From contig NC_134353.1 of assembly GCF_048569485.1 (NCBI RefSeq), positions 533,478,008-533,542,007 on the forward strand: a stretch of 64,000 nt of DNA. The letters run 5' to 3'. Each line of letters opens with the position of its first letter. The first letter of the stretch is position 1. Under the pieces are notes generated by a model. It had not been told where the DNA came from. It did no database searches and was given only the letters and a program-made list of their open reading frames with translations. This DNA is from Anomaloglossus baeobatrachus. Its lineage: Eukaryota; Chordata; Amphibia; Anura; Aromobatidae. A program made the position numbers and the translations under genes. Shown here in pieces: positions 12,790-25,189 of this stretch.

Positions 12790-14345
12790 CAGTCATGGCC
12801 GAAAGTGTTGGCACCCTTGAAATAAATTGTTCCAGAAAATGAAGGATTTCTCCCAGAAAATCATTGCAACTATACGCTTTGTTATACACATACTTATTTT
12901 CTTTGTGTGTACTGGCACACAAAAAACACACAGAAAAAAAGGCCAAAGACATAATTTCACACAAAATCCCAGAAATGGTCTAGACAAAATTGTTGGTACC
13001 TTTCCAAAATTGTGTGTGAACAACTTTGTTTCATGCATGTGATGCTCATTTAAACTCACCTGAGGGCCATATCAAAACCACACCTGAAACCTGATAAAAA
13101 GGTGAAAAGTTGACTCAAACTTTGCAATGTGTGTCTGTGAGCCACACTAAGCATTGAGAATAGAAAGAAGAGAAAATAACTTTCTAAGATCTTGAGAACC
13201 AAAATTGTTTAAAAATATGAACAATCTCAAGGTCATAAAACAATCTCCAGAGATCTTGATGTTCCTTTGTCCACAGTGCTCAACATAATCAATACGTTTA
13301 CAACCCATGGCCCTTAGTGAATCTCCCTGGAAGCGGCGACAGAGAAAAATTGATGAAAGCTTGCAATGCAGGATAGCCCCAATGGTGGATAGGCAGCTCC
13401 AATCAAGTTCCAAAGAAATGCAACCTGTCCTGCAGGCTCGGTGTGCATCATTGTCAGTGTGAACTATTTGTAGACATTTGAATGAAATGAAACGCTATGG
13501 CATGAAACCCAGGAGTATACCACTGCTGACAGAGAGACATAAAAATGCTAGATTGCTAAAATTCATGTCAGAAAGCCAAAAAGTGTTTTGTGGACAAAAG
13601 AGACCAAGATATAGCTTTTTGGCAAAGCACATTATTCTACTCATTACGAAAAATGAAATGAGGCCTACAAAGAAAAGAACACCGTACCGACAGCCAAATA
13701 TGGTTAAGGTTCAAAGATGCTTTGATGTTTTTTGTTGCCTCTAGTACTGGGTGGTTGTGTGAAAGGCATTATGAAATGTGAACATTACCAAAGGATTATG
13801 GGTCACAATGTAGTGCCCAGTGTCAGAAAGCTTGGTTTGCATCCTAGGTCATCGGTCTTCCAGCAGGACAATGACCCCAAACATACTCCAAGAAATCCCC
13901 AGAAATGGATGGAAACAAAGTTCTGGAGAGTTCTTACGTGGCCAGCAATGAGTCCGGCTCTAAATCCCATTGAACACCTATGGAGAGATCTTAAAATTGC
14001 TGTTGGGAGAAGTCACCTTTCAAATATGAGAGACCTGGAGCAGTTTGCAAAAGAGGAGTGTATAGACGCTATAGGACGTGATTGATTGCAGATATTTATT
14101 TCAAAGGGTGTGCAACCAAATATTAAGTTGAAGGTGTCAATTTTGTGCTGCCCATTTTTGAAGTTTTTTATGAAATTATGTCGACTTTGTCTTTTCTTCT
14201 GTTTTTTTTTTTTTGTGATGATCCAATACACACAATGGAAATATATGTGTATAACATAATGTGTAATTGTAATAATGTTCTGGGAGAAATACTTAATTTT
14301 CTGGAACAATTTAGTCGGTGCCAACACTTGTATTGGACGTAACTG
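12790..14345 (+). mobile_element. Tc1-like element with long (about 200-bp) terminal inverted repeats
   Basis: Left end 'cagtcatggccg', then AGTGTTGGCACC; right end inverted AAGTGTTGGCACC. Similarity between ends continues for roughly 200 bp (shared 'attgttccagaaaat' and 'tttctcccaga'), making this a long-TIR Tc1 subgroup. It carries a decayed plus-strand transposase. Total length of 1.56 kb is typical. Confidence 0.8.
13300..14085 (+). pseudogene. Tc1-like transposase, broken
   Basis: The clearest part is the 3' portion (13732-14085): LGGCVKGIMKCEHYQRIMGHNVVP, then FQQDNDPKHTPRN with the second catalytic Asp, then WPAMSPALNPIEHLWRDLK with the catalytic Glu. Upstream fragments (SPWKRRQRKIDES near 13322, then NEMKRYGMKPRSIPLL at 13478) are in other frames with stops and frame changes between them. 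The first Asp motif region ('gtggacaaaagagacc') is degraded. Inactive copy. Confidence 0.8.
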
Positions 14346-14349
14346 ACTG

Positions 14350-15008
14350 AAAATGAAGACTGACAATATAGATTAATATGCCCATGGGCAATAAAAATAA
14401 AAACATGAAGCAGAAGAGCATGGAATGACCATCGATCAGCATCTTTACCATACAGCCATTCACACGTATATCTAATGCATTGGCATACACGCATACACAC
14501 CATGCCTGTGGTCGATAACTATAACCAACATAAATAACACATACAGATTTACGTTTTAGCACAGTTTATTGATCAATATTAATGCTTTCTATGATATACT
14601 TTATTTTATACATGAAGCAGTAAGCTTTGCCTTCATGTTATTCAATCCTGTACTGTAAGTGGCACATCCGAAGCAGCACAAAAATTTTTCCAAAAAAGAA
14701 CAATCTGTACACTTTAGATAAATAGACCTCTGAAGAACTCAACTAAAGACTGTGACATTTGTTACAAAATCATAATGCTAGGCACAGCACTTTACACACA
14801 GAATGAAGGTGGAGAAAGCAACCAAAACAAAGGGGGTTTATATACAGTCACAAATCTTACTTGCCCAGCTTACATATCAAATATAATCGTAGTCCTCACT
14901 GAGGGCAGAAAGCATGCAGCAAAGTATATGTTCAATATATGCAACTTTTGGGGTCTTTGTCTGGTTATTTGGAGAACACAATTACTGAGTTACAAGTAGC
15001 ATCTTATG
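14350..15008. other. Unassigned spacer
   Basis: No coding region, terminal repeat or known repeat was recognised. Open frames at 14311-14562 and 14775-14999 lack recognisable domains. Confidence 0.45.
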
Positions 15009-16034
15009 GTCTAAAGAGAAATACAAATCCCTTTAAAACGTTCAATCTTTATTAATTCATATTAAAATTGCCCAGGGGAATAAATCCAAAAACTCAAAAT
15101 ATTGTTTACTAAAAGGGAGCTACTATAGGTCAGGTACAGCCCGGATTCATAGAGTTATACAGGCAGATATAATAACAAAACAAAACAAAAAAAACAGCAC
15201 AATATTTTTCTACGCTGCAGTGACCCTGATATGCCACTGTGTCTGGCTCTGCCTGTCAACGGAGGGTATGACGCCCTAACTTAGCTGGGCGCCCCCGTTC
15301 CGCGACGGCTGACCCTCACTCTGCCTGAATGACCCTACCACACATAATGCTGGGATCCTTATTCTTATATCATCTCCCTTGGGCTTCCTGATGATCCGAT
15401 GACGGGCAGGGAAACGCGTCAAGGCCATACACACAGCATCAAACTAAGGGAAGTACATTTATCCCCATTATATTTTGATTGACATGCTGCGAGCCGATTG
15501 TGGCAGCAGATGTCTCTGATTTTGTTCTGTACCTAGACAATTGATATTGAGGTATTAACCCTCTAGCTGAGTACACAATGGAGCATTACACTATGTGTTA
15601 TTGATCAATAATATTAGGTACGGAAGTTACCATTATATTGGTAGGGTCATTCAGGGAGAGTGAGGGTCAGCCGTCGAGGAACGGGGGCGCCCAGCTAAGT
15701 TAGGGCGTCATACCCTCCGTTGACAGGCAGAGCCAGACACAGTGACATATTAGGGTCACTGCAGCGTAGAAAAATATTGTGCTGGTTTTTTTGTTTTGTT
15801 TTGTTATTATATCTGCCTGTATAACTCTATGAATCCGGGCTGTACCTGACCTATAGTAGCTCCCTTTTAGTAAACAATATGTTGAGTTTTTGGATTTATT
15901 CACCTGGGCGATTTTAATATGAATTAATAAAGATTGAACGTTTTAAAGGGATTTGTATTGCACACTAGTTAAACAAGTTTTGAACATTCCCATTAGCATT
16001 TCTAATCATTACATTGTCTAAAGAGAAATACAAA
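15009..16034. mobile_element. Long-hairpin element H1 with 19-nt target duplication
   Basis: The 19-nt sequence 'gtctaaagagaaatacaaa' occurs at 15009-15027 and again at 16016-16034. Between them lie two inverted arms of about 310 bp (about 15028-15340 and 15646-15956) with few mismatches. The central loop of about 300 bp contains CCTGATGATC, then GGGAAACGCGTC. The left arm abuts the duplication; the right arm is followed by a tail of about 60 bp with no partner. The arm match extends some 9 nt into the left duplication (AATACAAAT). No protein or TA/TTAA/8-bp hallmark is present, so it does not fit the DNA transposons around it. Confidence 0.75.
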
Positions 16035-16576
16035 AAATATAGTTTCATCTGGAAATGGGATTTTTTTTACTGTATAAAATTATACCTTTACATCTCTAGG
16101 GCAAAACCTAAACAATGTGCTGGGGCAGCCATCTGATTAACTACATCTAAAAAGATCCTTTTCACATCATGTTTGAGGGATCCACTTTGTTGTCAATCTT
16201 TAAATGTAATGTATTAGAAAGGGTTTTATCTCCCTTGTGTCAAGAGACAGTAGATCTGATCTCTCAATTGTTATAAGAGACCTGAAAGCCTAATGGTGCA
16301 TTTACACTGACCGTGTATCGTCCTAGTATAAAGAAGCTACCAATAACCCAACGAACAATGATAGTTCTCGGCAGCACAGTAAACAGAATGACAGCCTATG
16401 CCCACAGAAAAATCATTTACCGGTCAGCTTGTATAAATAGACAATCAAAAAAACGCCGATTGGAGATAACTATTGGAGGTTGTTTGTTGGTGACAAGTCG
16501 TGAAGTGACAATGAACCCAAACTTATTAACTAAATTCAGGTCTAACTGCAATTATAATCAATATTTAATTACCAAA

Positions 16577-17312
16577 TAAAGGGGTTGTCCAATTTTTTAA
16601 AATAGGTCATCAGTATCTGAATGGTACTGAGTGTTGATAACCTAACCTAAAAAAGTGTATATCCCTTTCATTTGGTAATTAAAGGGAACCTGTCACCAGG
16701 TTTTTCCCTCATGAGCTGCGGCCACCACCAGTGACCCCATATATACAGCATTCTAGACTGCATTCTAGACCCCAGGCTGCTCTGTATAACGTGAAAAAGA
16801 CCTTTATTACTCTGAACTGAGGGGCTGTCCGGTCCGGTGTGGGCAGATCAAAATATTGTTGTGCACATGCATGGGTGGTCTTTTACATTTCTCGCGTCTG
16901 CACATTACAGTACTTTGATCTGCCCTCAGCAGCTCAGATTAAAGCGTGCCTGCACAGGACTGCAATGCTGGGCTGTGTGAAGGATGTAGGAGGTGTCATC
17001 CACACTGGGTTGGGAAGGAGGATGGCTATCGCAAAAGAGAGGAGGCGCTGGACCTGCGACCAGCAACACCTATCAGACCAGACCGCCCCCTAGGTGAGTA
17101 TAATAAAGGTGTTATTTTTTTTTTTTTACTTTATACGGAGAACCTGGGATCTTATATACAGTATTCTAGAATGCTGCATACAAGGGCTCCCTGGTGGTGG
17201 CCATAGTTGATAAGGGAAAAACCTGGTGATAGGTTCCCTTTAATTATTAATATCAGAGTATTGGGGACCCAACACTCAGAACCCCAAACCAATCAGCTGT
17301 TAAAAGCTGTGG
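16577..17312. mobile_element. T2-like interspersed repeat, split by a MITE
   Basis: It starts with TAAAGGGGTTGTCCA, the terminus also seen inverted at 40274, and continues with 'ggtcatcagtatctga'. After the nested MITE it resumes with a GGGGACCCAACACTCAG segment and 'atcagctgtt'. This is a pattern I recognise from frog genomes. The right end is not clear and the boundary is approximate. Confidence 0.5.
16679..17243. mobile_element. T2-type MITE, 565 bp, TTAA duplication
   Basis: Terminal inverted repeats of about 30 bp: left TTAAAGGGAACCTGTCACCA; right, reverse complemented, TTAAAGGGAACCTATCACCA. TTAA is present at 16679-16682 and 17240-17243. The interior has no conserved reading frame. It is inserted in the repeat at 16577-17312, so it is the younger of the two. 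Confidence 0.85.
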
Positions 17313-18484
17313 ATGAAGCCAGATATAAATAGTTTTGAAAAGTCTGAATTGTGCAAAAATGTTGTGACTTTTGGCATTTTCATGCCAGTAAGCCCCAGCA
17401 CAGTACAACTGGGCGAAGCTTGGTCGAGATGGAGTTTAACGCCACGGCTCGTCCAACTTATCACAGGAGTAGGATTTCGGTTAGGTGCAGACCGCTTGTC
17501 AGACACTCCGAATTCATTTAAAGGCTAGTGCTTCTTAATAAATCAGGATCATCTTATTCCAACATGCCCATTTATCAAGACTGATTTGAACATCGCAGGT
17601 CTTGATGAAATGGGGGCATAGAGAAAAGCTCAGTTCTGTAAAGCGTTTAGTGGTCGCTCCCTCTTTAAGTGAAAAGGAGCTAAGCTGAAAAACATAGCTG
17701 AAGTATGGCGCTGTACTGTTTTAGCTCTGTGCACTTTCTACAACCAGCCGCCACGGGATAGATCATCTATATCAAAGTAGTGGGCAACTATTCAACCTCC
17801 TCCCATTGATATTTTACTAATTTATCCTTAAATGTAGTAAAAGAAACTAGTGAGCATTTTTTTTCCTTTTTTTCTATGGATCTCTAGAAAGATAATGGAA
17901 GGGGTGCAGGATATTAGAGTTAACTTATATCATATCTAGATATAAAGAGGTATAATAGTTTGGAAGATAACTAAACAGATACCAAATAATGTGGAGATTA
18001 AATTCAGAATTTACAGAATAAATGCATGCTAATTTTTTGATAACCGTAATCATATTATCTAAGCTCACCGACTATTGGACTATTATAATTGAAGGGCATT
18101 TGGAATTTTTTTGAGAAACAAACCAATGGGCTAGTGTTCAAACCCAATACCCAATCTTAGGAATCCTATTATTGGAAAACAATAACAGGGAGGGTAGCCA
18201 CTGACCTCATCAGAGATAACACAGAAGGTGGAATTCTGACTCCAGAACACTACATTGGGTACTGTAGCTAAATTGTCAATAACCCTAATGGTAAAGAAAT
18301 AAAAAGCAGCCAATTTATCACTACAGAATTTGACAAAGAGCAGGCAAGCATATGTTAGGGGTTTATGAAATACCATGTAAAAGTCATTGGGTAAATATTT
18401 TAGGACTTATGTAAAATAGGTAAAAATTGTATGACTTACATGAAAAAAATATTAACAGCATTATTTTATATAGTTTCAACTTAT
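17313..18484. other. Unassigned spacer
   Basis: No gene or classifiable repeat was recognised in about 1.2 kb. Small open frames (for example 18131-18376 minus) lack family motifs. Confidence 0.45.
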
Positions 18485-18700
18485 TTCTTAGCACTGTTCC
18501 ACTACACATCACTCCATGTCCCAAATGGGGCTCACAATCTACATTCAATAAATCCCATACCAATAGGTTTATTTAAGAGTAAGGGAGGAACTTGGAGTAT
18601 CCAGTAAAAACCAACACTAGTACAGGGAGAACATACAAAGTCCATGCAGATGTTGCTCCTGGTTGGATTCAAACCCAGGAGCCCAAAGCTTAAATGCCAA
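18485..18700 (-). repeat. tRNA-derived SINE remnant
   Basis: The reverse complement of 18660-18680 contains GGGTTTGAATCC, a close match to the RNA polymerase III B box, and the plus strand shows the widespread vertebrate pattern 'gggagaacatacaaagtcca' followed by 'tgcagatgttg'. On that basis it is a SINE lying on the minus strand. The A box and tail could not be placed confidently. Diverged and old. Confidence 0.55.
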
Positions 18701-18960
18701 AGAAAACACATTTAATATAAATAGAATTAAGAAAGATGGAGTTCTTCTTTCATCTTAAATAATCTTGTTATTTTGTTAAAAAAAATGCTTAAAGAAGCTC
18801 CATCCCAGCATGATAACATGATGACCACACTTTAAAATGTTGACAGGAAATATATTAATCCCCAAGTTTTTTTTCCATCTCTACATTAATTTTATGATTT
18901 ATTTTTTTTCAACTGGCATTTTTGTTACCCAGAGTGAAACCATTTTGCACAGTTTCTCAT

Positions 18961-19166
18961 TAGCGATGGGCGAATAGTAACTATTCGGGTTCGGATTATT
19001 CATAACGAATCCCAAAGTACCAATCCGGTATTCATCACGAATAATGAACCTAATGCAAATTAAGGGGGAACTCAAGCATTTTTCTTGTCGTGATGAATAC
19101 TAGCATAGTGCTCAGTATTTGGTACACATTATCCGAACACAAATAGTTACTATTCTCCCATCTCTA
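18961..19166. mobile_element. Short non-autonomous hAT element, 206 bp
   Basis: Ends TAGCGATGGGCGAATAGTAA and, inverted, TAGAGATGGGAGAATAGTAA. The flanking 8-bp duplication is TTTCTCAT (18953-18960) versus TTTCTGAT (19167-19174), one mismatch. No coding potential. The ends belong to the TAGAGATG-type hAT group. Confidence 0.8.
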
Positions 19167-19174
19167 TTTCTGAT

Positions 19175-19653
19175 ACTTATATGACAGAGATGATGAAAAT
19201 GTGAAGTCTGACAGAAATTTGCTAGTGTGGGAAACTGGTGTGTGTGGACATAATAGCTGCAAGCTGATATAATGTAGAAACTATACTATGACATCAAATA
19301 CAGGGAAGACATGTAAATCAGGAACCAATAAAAACACTTCTGCACCATTTCACAGAGGTGATAAATTGTATAATGTATTTAAAAAAAATAATGAATTTGT
19401 AGAACTAGAACTGCCTAGGCAGTAATAAGAAACACAATAATATAGGTCACAACCGATGCACCAGTAGCCCAACAGTCTCAACATACATAAAACCTCCAAT
19501 ACGATGTAAGTCTCAATCTCTCGTAAGCCTTGGACCCTATCTACTGCAGCTCCTGCTGAGTATCCTGGACTGGATCGGAACGACTGCCAGGACAATAGGA
19601 AATAATGGGAATGAAACTGAGGCTATTTGCCACCTAAAGATGGGTGACAATTC
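19175..19653. other. Unassigned spacer
   Basis: Nothing recognisable as a gene or repeat in about 480 bp between the hAT MITE and the next Harbinger-like MITE. Confidence 0.45.
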
Positions 19654-19656
19654 TTA

Positions 19657-20162
19657 GGCTGCTTTCACACATCCGGCTTGAGCTCTGCGGCTCAATCCGG
19701 CTGTGCAAGCTATGCAACGGATGCGGTGAAAACACTGCATCCTTTGCATAAGTTTTTCCCATGCGGCCCATCCGTTTTTTGCCGCTTGCGGCATGCTACT
19801 GAGCATGCGCAGTGGCAAAAACAGCATGCGGCGGCCGAATGTGGTTTTTGCCGCATCGCGCCGCATCCGGCCGCCATAGGCATGCATTGAAAAATGCGCC
19901 GCATCTGGTGAATGCGGCGCGCTGCGGGTTTTTTTGCCGCACGAAAAAACGTGCCAGGCAACGTTCTATCCGGCCGCCGCATCGGCTAAATCTGCCGCAT
20001 GCGGCAAAAACCGGATGGAACGCAAGGCCTTTCGGCACAATGTGGCACTAATTAAAGTCTATGCAGAAAAAACGCAACCGGCAGCATGAAAAACCGGTTG
20101 CGATTTTCCTGCAAAGTGCCGGATTGTGCCGCATTGCAGAAACCGGATGTGTGAAAGCAGCC
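19657..20162. mobile_element. Harbinger-like MITE, 506 bp, GC-rich, TTA duplication
   Basis: Ends GGCTGCTTTCACACATCCGG in both inverted orientations, with TTA at 19654-19656 and 20163-20165. The interior is unusually rich in GCCGCA/TGCGGC words compared with the AT-rich flanks, which gives several chance open frames on both strands. No transposase. Confidence 0.8.
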
Positions 20163-20896
20163 TTATGGGTAAATACTTTAATGACTGCCAACACTGGGCT
20201 AATCTTTGGAAATCTAATTTCTTTTCAAACTAAAAGCTGCACAAAATATTTTAAAATGTTTAGAATTAAAATGGCTAATTATTGGAGGGGTGAACTTTCC
20301 ATCCTTTTCACGCCAGCTTTCTAGCATCAAAGTAATAAAAGTTGTTAGAGGTAACTTTTTGCTCTTTAACACTAACCCAACTCTTTCCAAAAAGTGGTCT
20401 GGAATTAGCAAGAGTGAACGTACGGTGCAGCTAAAATCTATGTTAACTCATGGCTGTTCAAAATTTCATTTTGAATACATAGAGAGCCCAAAAGTGGAAA
20501 CACATTTCTTAATACAGTAGTGTTCAAAATAATAGTAGTTCAATATGACTAACCAGATTATTCAGTTTTTGGTGTAAATTATATTACCACATGTCAAACA
20601 ATTTACCAGTTGGTGTAGATTCTTAGAAAAAAAAACCAGATTCGGCATTCATGATCTGCACGTTTTTGAGTCTGTGTATTTGATTAATTAATTGAAAGTA
20701 GGTGTTCAAAATAATAGTAGTGTGGAGTTAAATGTGTGAGGTCAATTATTCTGTTAAGAAACTGGTGTGAATGAGGTGGCCCTTATTTATGGGTGAAGCC
20801 AGCACATGTTGTACAGGCATTTTTCCTTGAAAGCCTGAGAAATATGGGTCATTCGTCACATTGTTTAGAACAACATACTTTGAATTAAAAAGTTGA

Positions 20897-21400
20897 TTGT
20901 TTAGGGCGAGAAGCATGGGCGCCCGTACCATGTGCATGCTGTATAGGTGACAGGCTTTCTGTAATTGGAACCTGTAAAGAAATCACCGAATTCTTTTGAA
21001 CAAACTTGTTGAGTGCATGTTATATGAATGCAAGGTTCATGTTTTTGTGGGACCTGAGTTGCATTTATTACTCCCCTGAAGAGTTAATTGAAACGCGTCG
21101 GGAGACACTTCAGATCCTTGTGGGTTCCATCTTAATATAAATGAATGGACCCTATTAACTTCATTTGAAAGAATAACTGGTGACACAAATCCGATTTCTA
21201 TTTTTGCGGTGTATCCTTGGCTTTTACACATATCCTCTGACCTAAAAGGAGGGTCCGTTTCTTTTATTATATGTTGGTTGTTTGTCTGTCTTGTAATTGT
21301 GATTCTGACCACATTTTAGAGCATTTTGAGTAAAAGTTAAATTTTAACGATTATAATTTTCTGCAGTGTTGATATGCTGCTCTAAAAATATTGCTGATAA
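20897..21400. mobile_element. Unclassified insertion carrying a GAAACGCGT motif
   Basis: Tc1 sequence is continuous up to 'aaaaagttgatt' and resumes at 'gagagggtaaaac' near 21400; the material between is foreign to the Tc1. It contains CCTGAAGAGTTAATTGAAACGCGTC near 21074, related to the loop motif of hairpin elements H1, H4 and H5. No convincing long inverted arms were found. A decayed duplication (aaaaagttgatt versus aaaaatattgctgata) is possible. Confidence 0.45.
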
Positions 21401-21626
21401 CGAGAGGGTAAAACTTATAAAGAAGTGCGGACAATGATAGGCTAATCAGTGAAAATGATCTCCAATGCTTTAAAATGGAAAGCAAAAACAGAGAGACGTG
21501 GAAGAAAATGGAAGACTACCATTCGAATGGACCGAAGAACAGCCAGAATGGCAAAGGCTCAGCCACTGATCAGCTCCAAGATGATTAAAGTCAGTCGCAA
21601 GTTACCTGTGATTACTGTGACAGTTA

Positions 21627-22007
21627 GGCTATGTGCCCACGCTAGAATGTCCCTGCGGATTTTTTTGCCTGAAAATCCGCGACTTTCGCGGCAAATCCGC
21701 ACCCGCGGATTTGCCGCGGATTTGCCGCGGATTTTGATGCGGATTTTTTTTTTTTTTTTTTTCCCATTCAAAGCCAAAAATCCGCACCAAATCTGCACCA
21801 AACAATTGACATGCTGCAGATTTTTCCGCATCAAAATCCGCGGCAAATCCGCCGCGGAAAAATCCGCAGCATGGGCACAGCATTTCCAAAATGCCATTGA
21901 AATGGCTTGGAAGTGCTGCTGCTGCAGATTTTCGGCAAATCCGCGGTAAATCCGCGGCAAAATCCGCGGTAAATCCGCGGTAAATCCTGTAGCGTGGGCA
22001 CATAGCC
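21627..22007. mobile_element. Short MITE, 381 bp, TWA-type target
   Basis: Ends GGCTATGTGCCCACGCTA in both inverted orientations. The flanks are TTA on the left (21624-21626) and TAA on the right (22008-22010), so the target is TA or a mutated TWA. The interior is dominated by repeated AATCCGCGG words in both orientations. It interrupts the Tc1 transposase exactly within 'gtgacagtta'. Confidence 0.75.
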
Positions 22008-22084
22008 TAAGAATACGCCTGTGTGAAGCTAATCTATTAGCAAGAAGTCCTCGTAAAGTCCCACTGTTAAAAATAAGACATATA

Positions 22085-22690
22085 CTAAAGGGGATACAAT
22101 TTGTCAAAGAAAACATCAACTGGCCTAAAGAGAAATGGCGAAACATTTTGTGGACCGATGAAAGTAAAATTGATCTTTTTGGGTTCAAGGGCTGCAGACA
22201 GTTCATCAGAGGACCCCCAAACTTTGAATTCAAGCCACAGTACACTCTGAAAATCGTGACGCATGGTGGTGCAAACATCATGATATGCCATGTTTCTCTT
22301 ACTATGGTGTCGGGCCTATTTACCGCATACCACGGATCATGGACTAGATTACATATATCAAAATACTTGAAGAGGTCATATTGCCTTACGCTGAAGAAGA
22401 AATGCCCTTGAAATGGGTGTTTCAACATGACAATGACCCTACACACACCAGTACACGAGCAAAATCTTGGTTCCAGTCCAACAAAATTGTGGTTATGAAG
22501 TGGCCAGCCCAATCAACGGACCTCAATCTGATAGAATACTTGTGGGGTGACATAAAAAAATGCTGTTTCTGAGGCAAAGCCAACAAATGCAAGTAATTTT
22601 GGGATGTATTCAAAGCATCCTGGGCTGGAATAAGAGTTGACAGGTGCCAGAAGTTGGTTGACTCTATGGAACATAGATCTGAAGCAGTTA
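22085..22690 (+). pseudogene. Tc1-like transposase catalytic region, broken
   Basis: The order of motifs is intact: WPKEKWRNILWTDESKIDLFG (first Asp), PQYTLKIVTHGGANIM, then in another frame LKWVFQHDNDPTHTST (second Asp) and WPAQSTDLNLIEYLWGDIKK (Glu). A frameshift lies near 22390 and another after the WGDIKK motif. The DNA-binding half lies upstream (21449-21630), separated by the nested MITE. Inactive. Confidence 0.85.
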
Positions 22691-23114
22691 TAAAAAACTG
22701 TGGTTATATAACTAAATAGTGATTCACAGGAATGCTAAATCCTAAATAAAGAGGACAGATTATGAGTATGTAAAGACATATGCAGACACGGCTACTTTTT
22801 ATGGCTACTATCTTATTTTCTGTAAAGTAGTTAAAAATTATATATAGTTCTCTGCATGTTTTGATTTAGAAAACAGTGTGCAATGTTCCCAATACATGGA
22901 AATAACTAGTATAAAGATTTTGGGCTTAACTCATTATTATTATGAACTCATATTACCATCTTTTCAGTTAGCCATTAAAAGGTATCAACCACTGAGGACT
23001 TCAGTTCTTTTAAACAATTTTTTATCTCTACTAGCTAACACGGTACAAAGATATATTTTACTGGGCTTAACTCATGTTTTTGAACACAATGCTATTATTT
23101 TGAACACAACTGTA

Positions 23115-23505
23115 GATATTAGCCTCTTAATGAATTTGGTGCCCTTTACTCCCACATGCTATAAGTTAAAGATTAGCATATGAAGCTCCAATCTTACTAA
23201 ATTGCCTCCATTATTTTTATTGGTAAAGGCTTTATGATTGACAAACTTGGGAAAGAATCTGCTAAAAAAAATTAAACAATTACATTGTTGTATTTTTTAT
23301 TTAAGTATATAACATATATAGTATACTGTATATAATGGATTGAGGAAATGTAAAAATGTGAAGATAACGAGTAAATCCTCTCCAATTTGAACAATAAAAA
23401 ATAAAATCACATTTTACATTGACATAATCTATAACACTTACAAAAAACATTTAGGTTCCATGTGGCTCATGTTCTGATTGAGACTTATAAAGGATGTCTT
23501 CCTTA
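23115..23505. other. Unassigned AT-rich spacer
   Basis: About 390 bp of AT-rich sequence between two Tc1 elements with no recognisable feature. Confidence 0.45.
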
Positions 23506-23739
23506 TACAGTAGTAATCAAAATTATTCAACCCTCGTTACAAATTAGATTAGTAAAATTTACATTGTTTATAATATTTGCTATAATCGAATCAAATAAGA
23601 ACAACTCCAAATTCTATACAAAATGTAACCTTTACTGAAAACTGCAGTCTTAGAATTATTCAATGCCTTCATAACAAGTGTTTTTAGTATTTAGTAAAGC
23701 AACTTTGACTTTTATGACCTGTTGCTAACATGATACATA

Positions 23740-25166
23740 TCAACACCAAAAAAAACCAACCAATATTAGGGAATAAATACAGTGGAACCTTGCTTAACGA
23801 GAACAATCCGTTCTGGGACTGTGCTTGTTAACCAAGTTACTCGTTCAGCAAAGCAAGATTTCCCATAGGAAATCATTGCAATGCAGACGATTCGTTCCAC
23901 GTGTTAAATGTCCCATCCTGGTCCCCTATTCGGTCATTCCACACATACACAAACTCCCACAAACTCCCACAAACACACAAGCACGCACGCACACACACAT
24001 ATTATATGCTCACCTTACCTTCCGTTCCATCGTCGGTCTCCTGGGACTTGCTGTTCTCTGGTACGGGGCCAGGCTGTGTATCGCGTTACCATAACGACAA
24101 GGGAGGAACTTCCTGGCCAGAGCGCTGATGTCAAAGGCAGAGCAGCTTGCCTCTGATTGGCCAGCGCGCTGCCTTTCAGTAGCGCTGACAGGAAGTTCCT
24201 GCCTCGTTGCTATGGATGCCGATACCCAGCCTGGAGTGGAGCGGCGAACTACAGGACCCAGGAGGCTGGCATTGAAACAAAAGGTACACTGTATTATGTT
24301 ATATTATATGCTCACCTTACCTTCCGTTCCATCGCGGGCCTCCTGGGTCTTGTAGTTCACCGCGAGGATGTCGCGATGTACCCGGAAACTACAAAAACCA
24401 TGAGACCGGTGGTGGAACGGAAGGTAAGGTGAGCATAATACAGTATGTGCATGCGTGCGTGTGTGTTTGTGTGTGTTTGTGTGGACTGCAAGAGCGGGTC
24501 AGAGCACGGTGGATGGACGGAACAGGAACTGTGTGCTGTGAGGATTTCGCTCGTACAGAAAAGCTTTCTCGTAAAGCGGGTTACAAATTTACAGAAAGCT
24601 TTGCTTGTTAAGCGAAATTCTCGTTAAGTGGGTTACTCGTTAAGCCAGGTACCACTGTACACTTAAATGAAAAAAACATCAACAATTTATGCGAATTGCA
24701 TAAAAATAATTTTTATTAAATATAAAACATTAAAAAACAGACAAGATGTCTCAAGAAAACAGACCCCTCAAAGGGTAAATATGTATCAGAAAAGTATTAT
24801 GTTGGGAACACCAGGTCAAAAAATCATGTAAAAATCATCCCGTATAGAGAAAATTATAATATAGATATATATGGATTAAGAGTACAAATAATGACACAAG
24901 TGTGCGGTTATAAAGATGTAATTGCTACAATAAACCAAAAGAAAAACTAATAATAACAATATACCTACAGGGGAACAGTAAACAAAGGTAATGGCGTCCC
25001 ACACCCTCCCCTGACGTTTTTGACCTGGTGTTCCGAACATAATAATTTTCTGATACATATTTACCCTTTGAGGGGTCTGTTTTCTTGAGACATCTTGTCT
25101 ATGTTTTTTAATGTTTTATATTTAATAAAAATTATTTTTATGCAATTCGCATAAATTGTTGGTGTT
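23740..25166. mobile_element. Long-hairpin element H2 with 14-nt target duplication
   Basis: TAACATGATACATA is present at 23726-23739 and 25167-25180. Inside, about 24670-24830 is the inverted copy of about 25010-25165, arms of roughly 150 bp with a loop of about 180 bp. The right arm abuts the duplication. On the left, an unpaired tail (about 55 bp once the nested MITE is removed) separates arm and duplication. It sits in Tc1 sequence, so it is younger than that Tc1. Confidence 0.75.
23780..24657. mobile_element. Tigger/pogo-like MITE, 878 bp
   Basis: Ends CAGTGGAACCTTGCTTAACG and, inverted, CAGTGGTACCTGGCTTAACG, with TA at 23778-23779 and 24658-24659. I recognise CAGTGG(T/A)ACCT ends with TA targets from Tigger/pogo-type mariner relatives. 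The interior holds CACAC and GTGTGT runs and inverted 'cttaccttccgttcc' modules. No transposase. Confidence 0.75.
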
Positions 25167-25189
25167 TAACATGATACATAGCCATACAC

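Larger units (their letters stand above)
20515..23112 (+). mobile_element. Tc1-like transposon with two nested insertions
   Basis: Left end CAGTAGTGTTCAAAATAATA and right end inverted CAGTTGTGTTCAAAATAATA, with TA at 20513-20514 and 23113-23114. The body matches a Tc1 family common in frogs and fish. It is interrupted by an insertion of about 500 bp (about 20897-21400) carrying a GAAACGCGTCGGG motif and by a MITE (21627-22007). The remaining transposase is broken. Confidence 0.85.

Noticed and set aside
21559-22512. 317-aa minus-strand frame as a gene
   Set aside because: It runs antisense through the Tc1 transposase and across a MITE made of AATCCGCGG words; no family resemblance.
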